From Erythrobacter donghaensis (lineage in GTDB: Bacteria; Pseudomonadota; Alphaproteobacteria; Sphingomonadales; Sphingomonadaceae), in assembly GCF_001557325.1 (NCBI RefSeq), contig NZ_LSJS01000222.1, forward strand, positions 1-52,540: 52,540 nt of DNA, in the 5' to 3' direction. The notes under the pieces are model-generated. The model did not search any database and was not told where the DNA came from. It worked only from the letters and a program-made list of their open reading frames with translations. The translations under genes and the position numbers were made by a program. Below are positions 1 to 8,111 of this stretch, piece by piece (positions within the stretch are counted from its first letter, which is position 1; every line of letters starts with the position of its first letter).

Positions 1-21
1 CCGGCAGTCCACTTCAACACC

Positions 22-1056
22 TCAGTCGATGCGGTGCTCGCCCCTGATCCACCGCACCGTGCCGCTCGAGGCCCGCATCACCACGCTCTCGGTGGTGAGG
101 ATGGTCTCGCCGGTCACCTTGCGGCGGCGCTTGACACCCGCGAGCAGCGAGCCGTCGGTGACGCCGGTCGCGGCGAAGATGCAGTCGCCCTTGGCGAGGT
201 CCTCGAGCTTGTAGATGCGACCCAGGTCCTCGATCCCCCACTTGCGCGCGCGAGCGCGCTCGTCGTCGTTGCGGAACACGAGGCGGCCGTTGAACTGCCC
301 GCCGACGCAGCGCAGCGCGGCTGCCGCGAGCACGCCTTCGGGCGCGCCGCCCTGGCCCATGTACATGTCGATCGTGGTGTCCTCGTCGGTCACCGCGATC
401 ACCCCCGCCACATCGCCGTCTCCGATCAGCACCACGCCGCAGCCGAGGCCGCGCAGCTCGGCGATCAGCTCGGCATGACGCGGGCGGTCGAGCACGCAGA
501 CGTTGATGTCGGACGGCTTGACGCCCTTGGCATTGGCCACGGCGCAGACGTTCTCGGTCGCCGACTTGGCGAGGTCGATGATGCCTTCGGGATAGCCCGG
601 GCCGACCGCGAGCTTGTCCATGTAGACGTCGGGCGCGTTGAGCAGGCAGCCTTCCTCCGCCGCCGCCAGCACCGCGAGCGCGTTGGGCCCGGCCTTGGCG
701 GTGATGGTGGTGCCTTCGAGCGGATCCAATGCGATGTCGATCTTGGGCCCCTTGCCCATGCCGACCTTCTCGCCGATGAACAGCATCGGCGCCTCGTCGC
801 GCTCGCCCTCGCCGATCACCACGGTGCCGTCGATGTAGAGGTTGTCGAAGGCCTTGCGCATTGCCGCCACCGCGGCGGCATCGGCGGCCTTCTCGTCGCC
901 GCGCCCGACCAGCTGCGCCGCCGCGACCGCCGCCTTCTCGGTGACCCGCACCATCTCGAGCACCAGCACGCGCTGGATCGCGTTCTCGGAGGATTCGGCC
1001 CGAGCGGCGGCGGGTTGCGGGGTGGCGGCAAGCTGGGTATCGGACGGGGAGTTCAT
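22..1056 (-). CDS. glpX: Class II fructose-1,6-bisphosphatase GlpX
   Basis: Hydrolyses fructose-1,6-bisphosphate to fructose-6-phosphate in cytoplasmic gluconeogenesis. The 344-residue product has the GlpX family layout: a conserved N-terminal helix region (ERVLVLEMVRVTE-like), IGEGERDEAPM near residue 81, the metal-binding DPLEGT at about 111-116, and a MYMGQGGAPEGVLAA segment. The start at 1056 gives the usual family length; the frame stays open further upstream, but that stretch has no family similarity and runs opposite the signal peptide of the next gene. The remaining 21 bases before the stop belong to the neighbouring sequence and hold nothing I can call. Family assignment is very secure. 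Confidence 0.95.
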   Translation of the reverse strand: MNSPSDTQLAATPQPAAARAESSENAIQRVLVLEMVRVTEKAAVAAAQLVGRGDEKAADAAAVAAMRKAFDNLYIDGTVVIGEGERDEAPMLFIGEKVGMGKGPKIDIALDPLEGTTITAKAGPNALAVLAAAEEGCLLNAPDVYMDKLAVGPGYPEGIIDLAKSATENVCAVANAKGVKPSDINVCVLDRPRHAELIAELRGLGCGVVLIGDGDVAGVIAVTDEDTTIDMYMGQGGAPEGVLAAAALRCVGGQFNGRLVFRNDDERARARKWGIEDLGRIYKLEDLAKGDCIFAATGVTDGSLLAGVKRRRKVTGETILTTESVVMRASSGTVRWIRGEHRID

Positions 1057-1123
1057 GTGCAATTCAGCCCTTCTTCGCTCTGGATGCGGCCCGGCCATGG
1101 GATACCCTGCGGCGCTTAAGCGG

Positions 1124-1777
1124 ATGGAGACGGGTTTGTCGAGCAAGGGAACGCTAGTCCTGACCCGTTTTCGCCTCTGTCTGGCTGCCTGTGCCGCGCT
1201 GATCGGCTCGCCTTTGGCTGCGCAGGATGACAGCAGCGCGACACCGCCGCCTGCCGAGGAGGCCTCCGCCGATGCCGCAGCTGCCGCCGCCGCCGCGCCT
1301 GCGGGCGTGCCGCCGCGGGTCAACCTGACGGTCTCGGTCCCGCGTGACGAGGCGAGCGCGGCGGACCTGCGCGAATGCCGCGATGACGAGGAGGCGGCCG
1401 CGATCAACGGCGAGATCGTGGTGTGCCGGGTGCGCGACCGGGATGGCGGTGCCCTCACCGGCAACCGCGCCGAAACGCAGAAGCGCTATGCTCAGGAGAC
1501 CGCCTTCAAGGGTGCCCCGCCGCCGCCCGACCTGTTCGGCATTCCCGACAACGGCAAGGGCATCGGCTTCGGCAAGCCTCCGCCGGTGGCGATCACGGTC
1601 GACTTCGCCGCCCTGCCCAAGGCGCCCGCGGGCTCGGACGCCGACCGGATCGCGCAAGGGCTCCCTCCGCTCGGGCAAAATGAGGAGCTGACCGAGGAAC
1701 AGGAACGCGCCCGGCGCGAGGCGGAGGGGATCAAGACCACCGTGCCCCCGCGCTCCGGCAAGAGGAAGGGCGGGTAA
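1124..1777 (+). CDS. Exported hypothetical protein, first of a tandem paralogous pair
   Basis: No family recognised. The 217-residue product starts with a signal peptide (LTRFRLCLAACAALIGSPLAAQ, cleavage after LAA), then an Ala/Pro-rich linker, a central segment with the motif EIVVCR, and a Pro-rich C-terminal half containing AGSDADRIAQGLPP. The next gene, 12 nt downstream, shares both motifs in the same order, so the two are paralogues. The start is uncertain: ATG 1124 has no clear ribosome binding site, while an in-frame TTG at 1136 is preceded by a GGAG-like stretch. A single Cys before and one inside EIVVCR may pair in the periplasm (inference). Confidence 0.7.
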   Translation: METGLSSKGTLVLTRFRLCLAACAALIGSPLAAQDDSSATPPPAEEASADAAAAAAAAPAGVPPRVNLTVSVPRDEASAADLRECRDDEEAAAINGEIVVCRVRDRDGGALTGNRAETQKRYAQETAFKGAPPPPDLFGIPDNGKGIGFGKPPPVAITVDFAALPKAPAGSDADRIAQGLPPLGQNEELTEEQERARREAEGIKTTVPPRSGKRKGG

Positions 1778-1789
1778 GGGAGCGGCGCA

Positions 1790-2470
1790 GTGCTTCTCCA
1801 CCTCATCGCCGCCGCGCTCGCCGCGCAGGTGCCGACCGACCCGCAGGTGCCGATCGGCCCGCAGGTGCCGCCGCAGCAGACCTTGCAGCTGCCGCCGCTT
1901 CCTGCCTCCGGCAAGCCCGCCAAACCGCCCGAGCCCGCACGCCCGCGCATCCCCATCGACCTCGGCCCCGATGCGCCCGTGGCCGAACCGCCGCAGCAGA
2001 TCGACATCCTTGCCCCGCCCCAGACTTTCGAGGCGGCCGATGCGGTGGAACTGAAGCAGTGCGCCGATGACACCGAGCGCGGAGTCGTGTCGGGCGAGAT
2101 CGTGGTGTGCCGCGAGCTGCCGGCGGACACCTCGCAGCTCTACAGCGGCAGCCGCGAGGCGTGGCTAAAGGACTATGCGGAGCGGACGCAGAATGCGGGC
2201 ACCATTCCGCCGCCCGACGTGGCCGGGCCGGGAATCTTCCGCGGCCCTGCCACCATCAGCGGCCTGTGCTTCATCCCGCCCTGCCCCAAGGACGCAGCGC
2301 TGATCGTCGACGTCGAAGCGATCCCGCCGCCCCCCGCAGGCTCGGATGCGGAACGGGTTGCGCAGGGTCTCGCCCCGGTCGAGAGCGATGACGCGCCTCT
2401 GGACGAGGACGCCCGCCGCCGGGTCGAGGCCGAGCTGGGCTTGCCCGAGGCGCCCAAGCCCGAAGGCTAG
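1790..2470 (+). CDS. Exported hypothetical protein, second of a tandem paralogous pair
   Basis: No family recognised. It begins at GTG 1790, preceded by TAAGGGAG at 1775-1782, which also contains the stop codon of its paralogue, so the two genes are co-transcribed and probably coupled. The 226-residue product has a short hydrophobic N-terminus (LLHLIAAALAAQ), a proline-rich linker, then LKQCADD, EIVVCRE and, near the C-terminus, AGSDAERVAQGLAP. These match LRECRDD, EIVVCRV and AGSDADRIAQGLPP of the upstream gene. Its stop codon overlaps the stop of the convergent homoserine dehydrogenase gene in the palindrome CTAG (2467-2470). Confidence 0.7.
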   Translation: MLLHLIAAALAAQVPTDPQVPIGPQVPPQQTLQLPPLPASGKPAKPPEPARPRIPIDLGPDAPVAEPPQQIDILAPPQTFEAADAVELKQCADDTERGVVSGEIVVCRELPADTSQLYSGSREAWLKDYAERTQNAGTIPPPDVAGPGIFRGPATISGLCFIPPCPKDAALIVDVEAIPPPPAGSDAERVAQGLAPVESDDAPLDEDARRRVEAELGLPEAPKPEG

Positions 2471-3795
2471 CGCGGCAGGATCGGCAGCACCAGCGGCTCG
2501 CCCGCGAGGCTGTCCGAGCCCTCGAGCAGTGCCAGCGCGCGGGCGACGCAGCGCTCGGGGCCCTCGTGGGTGACCATCGCCACCATCACCTCGCCCCCGC
2601 CATGGCTGCGGCCCTGCTGGATCAGGCTCTCGATCGAGACGTCCCCGTCGCGCATCGCCGCGGTGATCTCGGCGAGCACGCCGGGGCGGTCCTTGACCAT
2701 GAACCGCAAGTAGGTGCGCTCGGTGCGGTCGCCCGGCTCGGCGGGCGGCATCGCGGCGAGCTGCGCGCAGGGGATCGAGAAGGGCGCGCCCACCTCGTCC
2801 CGCGCAATGTCGATGAGGTCGGCGGCGACCGCGCTGGCGGTCGGCCCGTCACCCGCGCCCGCGCCCTGGAACAGCAGCCTCCCTGAGAAGTTGCCCTCGG
2901 CCACGACCGCGTTGGTGGGGCCGTCGACAGCGCTCAACGGGTGGCCCTTGGCGACGAGGCAGGGGCGCACGCGCTGGAGCAGGCGGGGGCCTGCGGGGGT
3001 CTCCTCGACATCGGCCTCGCCGATCAGGCGGATCACGAAGCCCAGCGCATCGGCCTGCGCGATGTCGGCAGCGCGCACCCGAGTGATGCCCGAGACCCGC
3101 ACGCCCGCGAAGTCCACCCGCGTGCCGAAGCCGATGCTGGCGAGGATCGCGAGCTTGTGCGCGGCGTCCACCCCCTCGACGTCGAAAGCCGGATCGGCCT
3201 CGGCAAAGCCCAGCCTTTGCGCCTCGGCCAGCACGTCGGCGAAGTCGGCACCGGTCGCCTCCATCTCGGACAGGATGTAGTTGCAGGTGCCGTTGAGGAT
3301 CCCGTAGACCTTGGTGAGCGCGTTGGCGCTGGTGCCCTCGCGCAGCCCCTTGATGACCGGGATGCCGCCCGCGACCGCCGCCTCGAACTTGAGCGGGGCG
3401 TTGCTGGCCTCGGCGATCTCGGCGAGCTCGAGCCCGTGATGCGCGATCATCGCCTTGTTGGCGGTGACGAGCCCCTTGCCCGCGCTCAGCGCCGCGCGCG
3501 ACAGGGCGAGCGCGGGGCCGTCCGAACCGCCGACCAGCTCGACCACCACGTCGACATCCTCGCGCCGGGCGAGCGCGGTCATGTCGTCCTCCCAGGCGAA
3601 GCGGGCGATGTCGACGCCGCGATCCTTGCCGCGGTCGCGCGCCGCCACCGCGACGACCTCGACCGGACGCCCGGCGCGCGCGGCGATGAGCGCGGCGTTG
3701 GTGTCGAGCAGGCGGATCACGCCCGCGCCCACGGTGCCCAGCCCGGCGATGGCGATCCTGAGAGAAGCCGGGCGCAGCGGTGCAGTGGTGGTCAA
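2467..3795 (-). CDS. hom: Homoserine dehydrogenase
   Basis: Reduces aspartate semialdehyde to homoserine, the branch point for threonine and methionine synthesis, in the cytoplasm. The 442-residue protein has the NAD(P)-binding GLGTVGAGV at about 18-26, the catalytic-domain stretch around GILNGTCNYILSEME and EADPAFDVEGVDAAHK, and a C-terminal ACT domain (YLRFMVKDRPGVLAEITAAM) that usually mediates threonine feedback. The start is a TTG at 3795; GGAGGG lies 4 nt upstream and no in-frame ATG fits better. The reading frame matches the monofunctional hom length, with no aspartokinase part. Confidence 0.95.
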   Translation of the reverse strand: MTTTAPLRPASLRIAIAGLGTVGAGVIRLLDTNAALIAARAGRPVEVVAVAARDRGKDRGVDIARFAWEDDMTALARREDVDVVVELVGGSDGPALALSRAALSAGKGLVTANKAMIAHHGLELAEIAEASNAPLKFEAAVAGGIPVIKGLREGTSANALTKVYGILNGTCNYILSEMEATGADFADVLAEAQRLGFAEADPAFDVEGVDAAHKLAILASIGFGTRVDFAGVRVSGITRVRAADIAQADALGFVIRLIGEADVEETPAGPRLLQRVRPCLVAKGHPLSAVDGPTNAVVAEGNFSGRLLFQGAGAGDGPTASAVAADLIDIARDEVGAPFSIPCAQLAAMPPAEPGDRTERTYLRFMVKDRPGVLAEITAAMRDGDVSIESLIQQGRSHGGGEVMVAMVTHEGPERCVARALALLEGSDSLAGEPLVLPILPR

Positions 3796-3867
3796 GCAGC
3801 CCTCCGTTGGTGACAGAGGCCCGCGCTTAACCGTGCTGCCGGTGCGGTCAAGCGGGCAAAGTACCGA

Positions 3868-4743
3868 TCACCCCTTGGTGATCTGCCGCTCGCACGGGCC
3901 CAGTGCCTGGCGCACGAAGGCATAGTCGCCCGCCGCCAGCCGCCGCTCGTCGGCATCGCGCGCAAGGTTGGCGCCCGAGGGCAGCTGGGCAGGCAGCGCG
4001 CAGGCGAGGCGATACCAGCGCAGGGTTTCGGGCGCGGGCGGGCGGGCGGCCGAATCGATGATCTCGCCCCACGAGACCCCCCACTGCACCCGCTGCCCCG
4101 GGCGGCGCAGCACCGTGATCGAGACCGGCGAGCGATTCTCGGTCGCGAGGAAGATCTGGGTCTCTGATTCGCCCGTCAAGGTGCCCGGCACCGCCAGCGC
4201 GTCGCTCACCCCGGTGATCCGCGGCGCCGCGTCGGCGGCGTAAAGCTCGGTCAGGATCGGCCGCAGCCGCGCCTCCAGTGCCGGGGTGTAATCGAGCTGG
4301 GCAGCAGGGCCGATCAGCTGAAGCTCGCCCGCACGCCCCGGCACGGCGCGCGCGAACAGCAGGAATTCGCGCTTCTTGAGCTTGGGCACCTTGCCCCTGG
4401 CGTCGAGCGGCACGTCGACCAGATAGGTGACCGCCGCCCCCACCCCGCTGCGCCCGGCGATCAGCGCCAAGGTGTTGGCCTCGACATAGAGCCGCGCGAA
4501 TCCCGGCGCGACGCCGGGCGCGCGTTCGGGTCGCAGCACGGTCGCTTTGCGAATCTGCACGCGCAGCACCAGTTCCGCCGCGTCTGCCAGTGTCGCGAGA
4601 TCGGCATAGGTCGGACCGAAGGCCGCTCCCGCCGGCCGGGCGACATCGCCCCCCGGCGCGGCCTGCGCCAGCGCTGCCGAAGGCACCATGGCGAGCCCCC
4701 CGAGCGCCACGGCTGACATGGTCAGAGTCTTGAAAAACGACAT
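3868..4743 (-). CDS. Exported hypothetical protein
   Basis: No family recognised. The 291-residue product begins with a clear signal peptide (MSFFKTLTMSAVALGGLAM, cleavage near SAALAQA), so it acts outside the cytoplasm. The mature part is mixed alpha/beta in character, with segments such as EFLLFARAVPGRAGELQLI and SITVLRRPGQRVQWGVSWGE, and two Cys near the C-terminus (ACALP and GPCERQ). ATG 4743 was chosen because it starts the signal peptide and follows AAAGGGAAG. It sits 72 nt upstream of hom on the same strand and may be co-transcribed with it, though a functional link is not evident. Confidence 0.75.
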   Translation of the reverse strand: MSFFKTLTMSAVALGGLAMVPSAALAQAAPGGDVARPAGAAFGPTYADLATLADAAELVLRVQIRKATVLRPERAPGVAPGFARLYVEANTLALIAGRSGVGAAVTYLVDVPLDARGKVPKLKKREFLLFARAVPGRAGELQLIGPAAQLDYTPALEARLRPILTELYAADAAPRITGVSDALAVPGTLTGESETQIFLATENRSPVSITVLRRPGQRVQWGVSWGEIIDSAARPPAPETLRWYRLACALPAQLPSGANLARDADERRLAAGDYAFVRQALGPCERQITKG

Positions 4744-5140
4744 TAATCTTCCCTTTACCTTTGACCCCGCGGCGGGCCGGCACACACCCTTGCGGCTTTG
4801 CCTATTAGCAGGGTCTTTTGCACATGACTCGCAGTGAACCCGTGCTGAACCGCAAAAGCGTTTGATCGGCTAGGGGTTGCCCGTTAAAGCCCGCAGGACT
4901 GAAGGCGCGGGACTGGGGACATTGCCGCGCGGACAGTGTGAGGTTGCGTGCGGGAATCGTTTCTTGTCCCGCGCGTGCCAGCCGGAGAAAGATCGGGTCA
5001 CGTGCGATGCATGGGCCCGTAATTTTGTTCCGGCGTGGGAGGACCGAAATGACCGGGATCCGCTCGCCGACCAATATGGCCGGGGGGTGGGGAGTGTGCC
5101 GATCCATGGGATCGGCGAGTATTTGGAGAGAAAGCGCTGG
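4744..5140. other. Gene-free region upstream of tonB
   Basis: About 400 bases between the divergent exported-protein gene and tonB. The frames are open on both strands but the translations are rich in Arg/Pro/His without domain character, so I call no gene. It probably carries the promoters of both flanking genes. The only clear structure is the hairpin at 5098-5116. No Fur-box-like sequence was recognised by eye. Confidence 0.5.
5098..5116 (+). repeat. Perfect 8-bp inverted repeat in the tonB leader
   Basis: GCCGATCC-ATG-GGATCGGC: two perfect 8-nt arms separated by 3 nt, ending 24 nt before the tonB start codon. It could be a dimeric operator or a leader-RNA hairpin that affects access to the GGAG at 5125. 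The role is inferred from position only. Confidence 0.5.
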
Positions 5141-5824
5141 ATGTCCTACGCTAGCCAACAACAGGCGGGGAACAAGACGGTTTCCATCGCGATCGTGGTC
5201 CTCGTCCACGTCGCGATCGGTTATCTTCTCGTGACCGGTCTGGCCATCAACGCCGTCAAGGACGTGGTCGAACGTGTGACCACCGTCAACGTCGAGGAAC
5301 CGCCGCCGCCGCCGCCGCCGCCGGATGAACCGCCGCCGCCGGAACAGCAGCCGGACGTCACCTCGCCGCCGCCGCCCGTGACCCCGCCGCAGCAGCTCAA
5401 CCTTGCGCCCAACCCGCCGCCGGTGGAGACGCGCCAGGACATTCCGCCGCCCGCGCGGACGGAAACCCGTCCCTCCGCGCTGCCCAGCGCGCCTCCGGGG
5501 CCGCCGCCGGCGCCCAAGGGCCCGTCCAAGGCCCGCGGCGTGCAGCCCAAGAACCAGCGCTCGTGGTCGGCCCGCATCCAGGAAGACTATCCGCGTCGTG
5601 CAGCCCAGGAAGAGATCGAAGGGACCGTCGGCGTGCGCTGCACAGTGACCACCGATGGCCGTGCCACCGGTTGCTCGGTGACCTCGTCGAGCGGCTCGGA
5701 CATCCTCGATGGCGCAGCCACCAAGGCGGTCGAGCGCTATGCGCGCTTCGAACCGGCGCTCAACGATGACGGCGTGCCCATCACCGCCAGCTGGTCGACC
5801 CGGATTACCTACAAGCTGAACTGA
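5141..5824 (+). CDS. tonB: TonB energy transducer
   Basis: Spans the periplasm to couple the ExbB-ExbD proton motor to outer-membrane TonB-dependent receptors. The 227-residue protein has a short cytoplasmic tail, one membrane segment at about 14-36 containing His23, a long Pro-rich spacer at about 50-135 with uninterrupted proline runs, and a C-terminal TonB domain at about 138-227 (YPRRAAQEEIEGTVGVR and the YARFEPAL-type strand). The frame is open upstream, but ATG 5141 places the membrane anchor at the N-terminus as in the family; GGAG is at 5125-5128. It leads a tonB-exbB-exbD-exbD cluster. Confidence 0.93.
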   Translation: MSYASQQQAGNKTVSIAIVVLVHVAIGYLLVTGLAINAVKDVVERVTTVNVEEPPPPPPPPDEPPPPEQQPDVTSPPPPVTPPQQLNLAPNPPPVETRQDIPPPARTETRPSALPSAPPGPPPAPKGPSKARGVQPKNQRSWSARIQEDYPRRAAQEEIEGTVGVRCTVTTDGRATGCSVTSSSGSDILDGAATKAVERYARFEPALNDDGVPITASWSTRITYKLN

Positions 5825-5901
5825 TCAATCGGGCCGGCAGCCCAAGAACCCTCGACGGCGCCGCTCCCACACGACCCATTCTTTTCAAGAGGACTTTCGC
5901 A

Positions 5902-6678
5902 ATGACCCTTACCCTTCTCACCGCCGCTGGGGCCGAAGCACCCGAAGGCAAGTTCGGCTTCTACGAAGCGATGGTCGAGGGCGGCCCCGTCGCCTGGTCG
6001 ATCCTTGCCATCATGATCATCATGTCGGTCGGCTCGTTCTACATCCTGTTCACCAAGCTGTTCGAGCAGAACAAGGTGATCAAGCAGTACAAGACCGTGC
6101 AGACCAGCTTCTGGCGCGCCGCCAGCCTCAAGGAAGGCGCCGCCAAGCTCGAGAAGGACGGCCCGTGGCGCCAGCTCGCCGACGACGCCGTCAAGGCCCA
6201 GGAAGAGCACGGCAAGATGACCGACAGCCTCGAATCGCATGACTACATGCACGGTTCGCTCCAGCGTTCGGAAGATTCGATCAACGCGGTGCTCGCGGGC
6301 GGCCTGCCGTTCCTCGCGACCGTGGGTGCGACCGCGCCGTTCGTCGGTCTGCTCGGCACCGTGATCGGGATCTACCGCGCGCTGATCAACATCGGCATCG
6401 CCGGCAACGCCTCGATCGACAAGGTCGCCGGCCCGGTCGGTGAAGCGCTGATCATGACCGCGATCGGTCTGCTCGTCGCGGTTCCCGCAGTGTTCGCCTT
6501 CAACTGGCTGCAGTCGCGCAACCGCAAGATCTCGGCGATGCTGAGCACCTTCTCGAACGACCTGCTCGCCTACATGAACTCGAACGGCGCGGTGAAGCCG
6601 GCGGTTCAGGCGGCTCCGGCGGCCAAGCCCGCTGCCAAGCCCGCTGCCCCTGCCAACCCGACGCTCAACAAGTCCTGA
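5902..6678 (+). CDS. exbB: ExbB proton channel subunit (MotA/TolQ/ExbB family)
   Basis: Forms the inner-membrane proton channel with ExbD that energises TonB. The 258-residue protein has a membrane segment near residues 33-53, a cytoplasmic loop rich in charged residues, and the diagnostic pair of C-terminal membrane helices with FLATVGATAPFVGLLGTV and GPVGEALIMTAIGLLVAVPAV. A Lys/Ala/Pro-rich tail (AKPAAKPAAPA) extends past the usual end. AGAGGA precedes the ATG. It lies 77 nt after tonB, with hairpins separating it from the first exbD. Confidence 0.95.
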   Translation: MTLTLLTAAGAEAPEGKFGFYEAMVEGGPVAWSILAIMIIMSVGSFYILFTKLFEQNKVIKQYKTVQTSFWRAASLKEGAAKLEKDGPWRQLADDAVKAQEEHGKMTDSLESHDYMHGSLQRSEDSINAVLAGGLPFLATVGATAPFVGLLGTVIGIYRALINIGIAGNASIDKVAGPVGEALIMTAIGLLVAVPAVFAFNWLQSRNRKISAMLSTFSNDLLAYMNSNGAVKPAVQAAPAAKPAAKPAAPANPTLNKS

Positions 6679-6697
6679 TCGTCAGAGCTGCTGACCG

Positions 6698-6766
6698 GCG
6701 GGAGCGGGCTCAGAGCCTTGCTCCCGCTGGTGCCCCGCAGCCCGCCAGGCGCGGCGCTACGGGGCA
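6698..6766 (+). other. Intercistronic hairpin pair between exbB and exbD
   Basis: Two inverted repeats lie in the 128-nt exbB-exbD gap: GCGGGAGC (6698-6705) with GCTCCCGC (6720-6727), and TGCCCCG (6731-6737) with CGGGGCA (6760-6766). No U-tract follows, so these are more likely partial terminators or mRNA-stabilising structures than full terminators. They could set an ExbB excess over ExbD (inference). Confidence 0.5.
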
Positions 6767-6806
6767 AGCGGTAGAAGCCAAAGTATTGACAGGCTAGGAA
6801 TTCACA

Positions 6807-7337
6807 ATGGCGATTTCAACGGGAGGTGGGGTCGATACCCCGATGTCCGACATCAACACCACGCCGCTGGTGGACGTGATGCTGGTGCTCCTGATCATCT
6901 TCCTCATCGCGGTTCCGGTGGCGATCCAGACGATCGAGAAGCTCAAGATTCCGGTGTTCGAATCGCTGGAATCGAAGGACAAGGTCGAAAACCTGCTGCT
7001 CACCGTCAGCGCGACCGACGATGCCGGCCGCAGTGCCGGAGACGCAGGCTACGAAGGCGCATCGCGCAACGGGCAGTGCCGGGTCTATTTCAACAACATC
7101 ACGCTGGTGGATTCGAACGAGCTGCAGGAGCAGGCGTTCAAGCGTCTCGACGCGATCGTCCAGCGCGCGGGCGGGGTCGAGGCCCTGCTCGAAGACCCGG
7201 AGAAGATCCCGCAGGTCCACATCCGCGGTGACGTCAACGCCCCGTGGCGTTGCGTGGCGGGGGCCATCTTCCGCGTCCAGCTGGCCGGCTATCCGATCGT
7301 CGGGTTCATCTCGAACCCGGTCGAACCGGGCGTCTGA
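6807..7337 (+). CDS. exbD: ExbD proton-channel subunit, long form
   Basis: Inner-membrane partner of ExbB with a periplasmic domain that contacts TonB. The 176-residue product has the family N-terminus MSDINTTPLVDVMLVLLIIFL, in which Asp23 corresponds to the proton-carrying aspartate, followed by a periplasmic domain that is some 30 residues longer than in the next gene and contains an insertion around DDAGRSAGDAGYEGASRNGQ. TAGGA precedes the ATG with 7-nt spacing. It is the first of two adjacent exbD genes; paired exbDs are common in sphingomonad TonB clusters. Confidence 0.93.
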   Translation: MAISTGGGVDTPMSDINTTPLVDVMLVLLIIFLIAVPVAIQTIEKLKIPVFESLESKDKVENLLLTVSATDDAGRSAGDAGYEGASRNGQCRVYFNNITLVDSNELQEQAFKRLDAIVQRAGGVEALLEDPEKIPQVHIRGDVNAPWRCVAGAIFRVQLAGYPIVGFISNPVEPGV

Positions 7338-7370
7338 CCGCAACCGCCAATTTTCTGAGGAGAACACACC

Positions 7371-7799
7371 ATGGCAATGTCTGGAGGCCAGCTTGACGGC
7401 GAGCCGATGATGGACATGAACATGACTCCGCTGATCGACGTTCTGCTCGTTCTGCTGATCATGTTCATCATCACCATCCCGGTGGCCACGCACTCGGTCG
7501 ATATCGACCTGCCGCAGCCCAACGATGCCCCGCCGCCGCTGGTCGAGCCGACCAAGAACAAGCTGGTCCTCACGCCCGATGACCAGATCCTGTGGAACGG
7601 CACGCCGATCGATCAGGGCCAGCTCGTCGCCGCGCTGCAGCAGTCGACGCAGATGAACCCCGAGCCCGAACTCCAGTTCGAGCCCGAATCCCAGGCGAGC
7701 TACGACCTGTCGGCCAAGGTGCTGCAGACGATCAAGTCGTCGGGCGTCACCAAGTTCGGCTTCGTCGGCAACGACAAGTACCGCGACTTCGGCAAGTGA
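7371..7799 (+). CDS. exbD: ExbD proton-channel subunit, standard length
   Basis: The 142-residue ExbD has the N-terminal signature MMDMNMTPLIDVLLVLLIMFI with Asp23 at the proton-path position, then a compact periplasmic domain (SVDIDLPQPN, LSAKVLQTIKSSGVTKFGFVGNDKYRDF). GAGGAGA sits 8-9 nt before the ATG. It follows the long exbD after 33 nt and is the last gene before a strong terminator, closing the tonB operon. Its closest relative in the window is the separate exbD at 8112, which ends in the same KYRDF-type sequence. Confidence 0.94.
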   Translation: MAMSGGQLDGEPMMDMNMTPLIDVLLVLLIMFIITIPVATHSVDIDLPQPNDAPPPLVEPTKNKLVLTPDDQILWNGTPIDQGQLVAALQQSTQMNPEPELQFEPESQASYDLSAKVLQTIKSSGVTKFGFVGNDKYRDFGK

Positions 7800-7875
7800 C
7801 CGCCAGCCCCGGCTGATACAAGGGGCTTTCGGCTGGTAATGGCCGGGTTGTTGCCCGGTTGTTGCATGATCATGG

Positions 7876-7907
7876 GGGGCGCTGCGAGCGATCGCGGCGC
7901 CCCTTTT
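7876..7907 (+). terminator. Rho-independent terminator of the tonB-exbB-exbD-exbD operon
   Basis: An 11-bp stem (7876-7886 with 7893-7903, one G-T pair) closes a 6-nt loop and is followed directly by TTTT at 7904-7907. It lies 77 nt past the second exbD stop codon, in the right orientation to end that operon and separate it from the downstream exbD pair. Confidence 0.85.
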
Positions 7908-7951
7908 GCTTGTGGCGCGGGGTTCAGGGCGCGCTCGATCGCACACCGCAA

Positions 7952-7967
7952 TGTTTCACGTGAAACA
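7952..7967. promoter_or_regulatory. parS centromere site (ParB binding)
   Basis: TGTTTCACGTGAAACA, a perfect 16-bp palindrome identical to the conserved chromosomal parS sequence recognised by ParB in most bacteria. It lies in the intergenic space after the TonB operon. ParB loads here and spreads; in alphaproteobacteria the ParB complex also recruits MipZ, which is encoded at 17952-18806. parS sites usually cluster near the replication origin, so this window is probably origin-proximal (inference). parA and parB are not in the window. Confidence 0.92.
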
Positions 7968-8111
7968 TTTCGCGAACATCGGCTGCACCGCCTGACCGGT
8001 TGCAAGCCCGATACCGGTACGCGTTAGGCAACCTCTTCTTTTTGCGATATTCTCATAGGGCTAGTGCGGCTTCGATCCCGCCGGGGCCGCTCTGCCAAAG
8101 AGGAGAGAGCC

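Larger units (their letters stand above)
7800..8111. other. Gene-free region with terminator and parS
   Basis: This 312-base gap holds the intrinsic terminator at 7876-7907 and the parS site at 7952-7967. The final part, an AT-richer stretch around 8035-8065 (CTTCTTTTTGCGATATTCTC), probably contains the promoter of the exbD pair that follows. No protein-coding gene is supported. Confidence 0.7.

Noticed and set aside
4805..5209. 134-residue frame on the minus strand before tonB
   Set aside because: No ribosome binding site or family resemblance, unusual composition, and it overlaps the tonB start.
6786..6791. TTGACA as a promoter before the first exbD
   Set aside because: A matching -10 would fall at about 6809, inside the coding sequence, so the start site could not serve this ATG.
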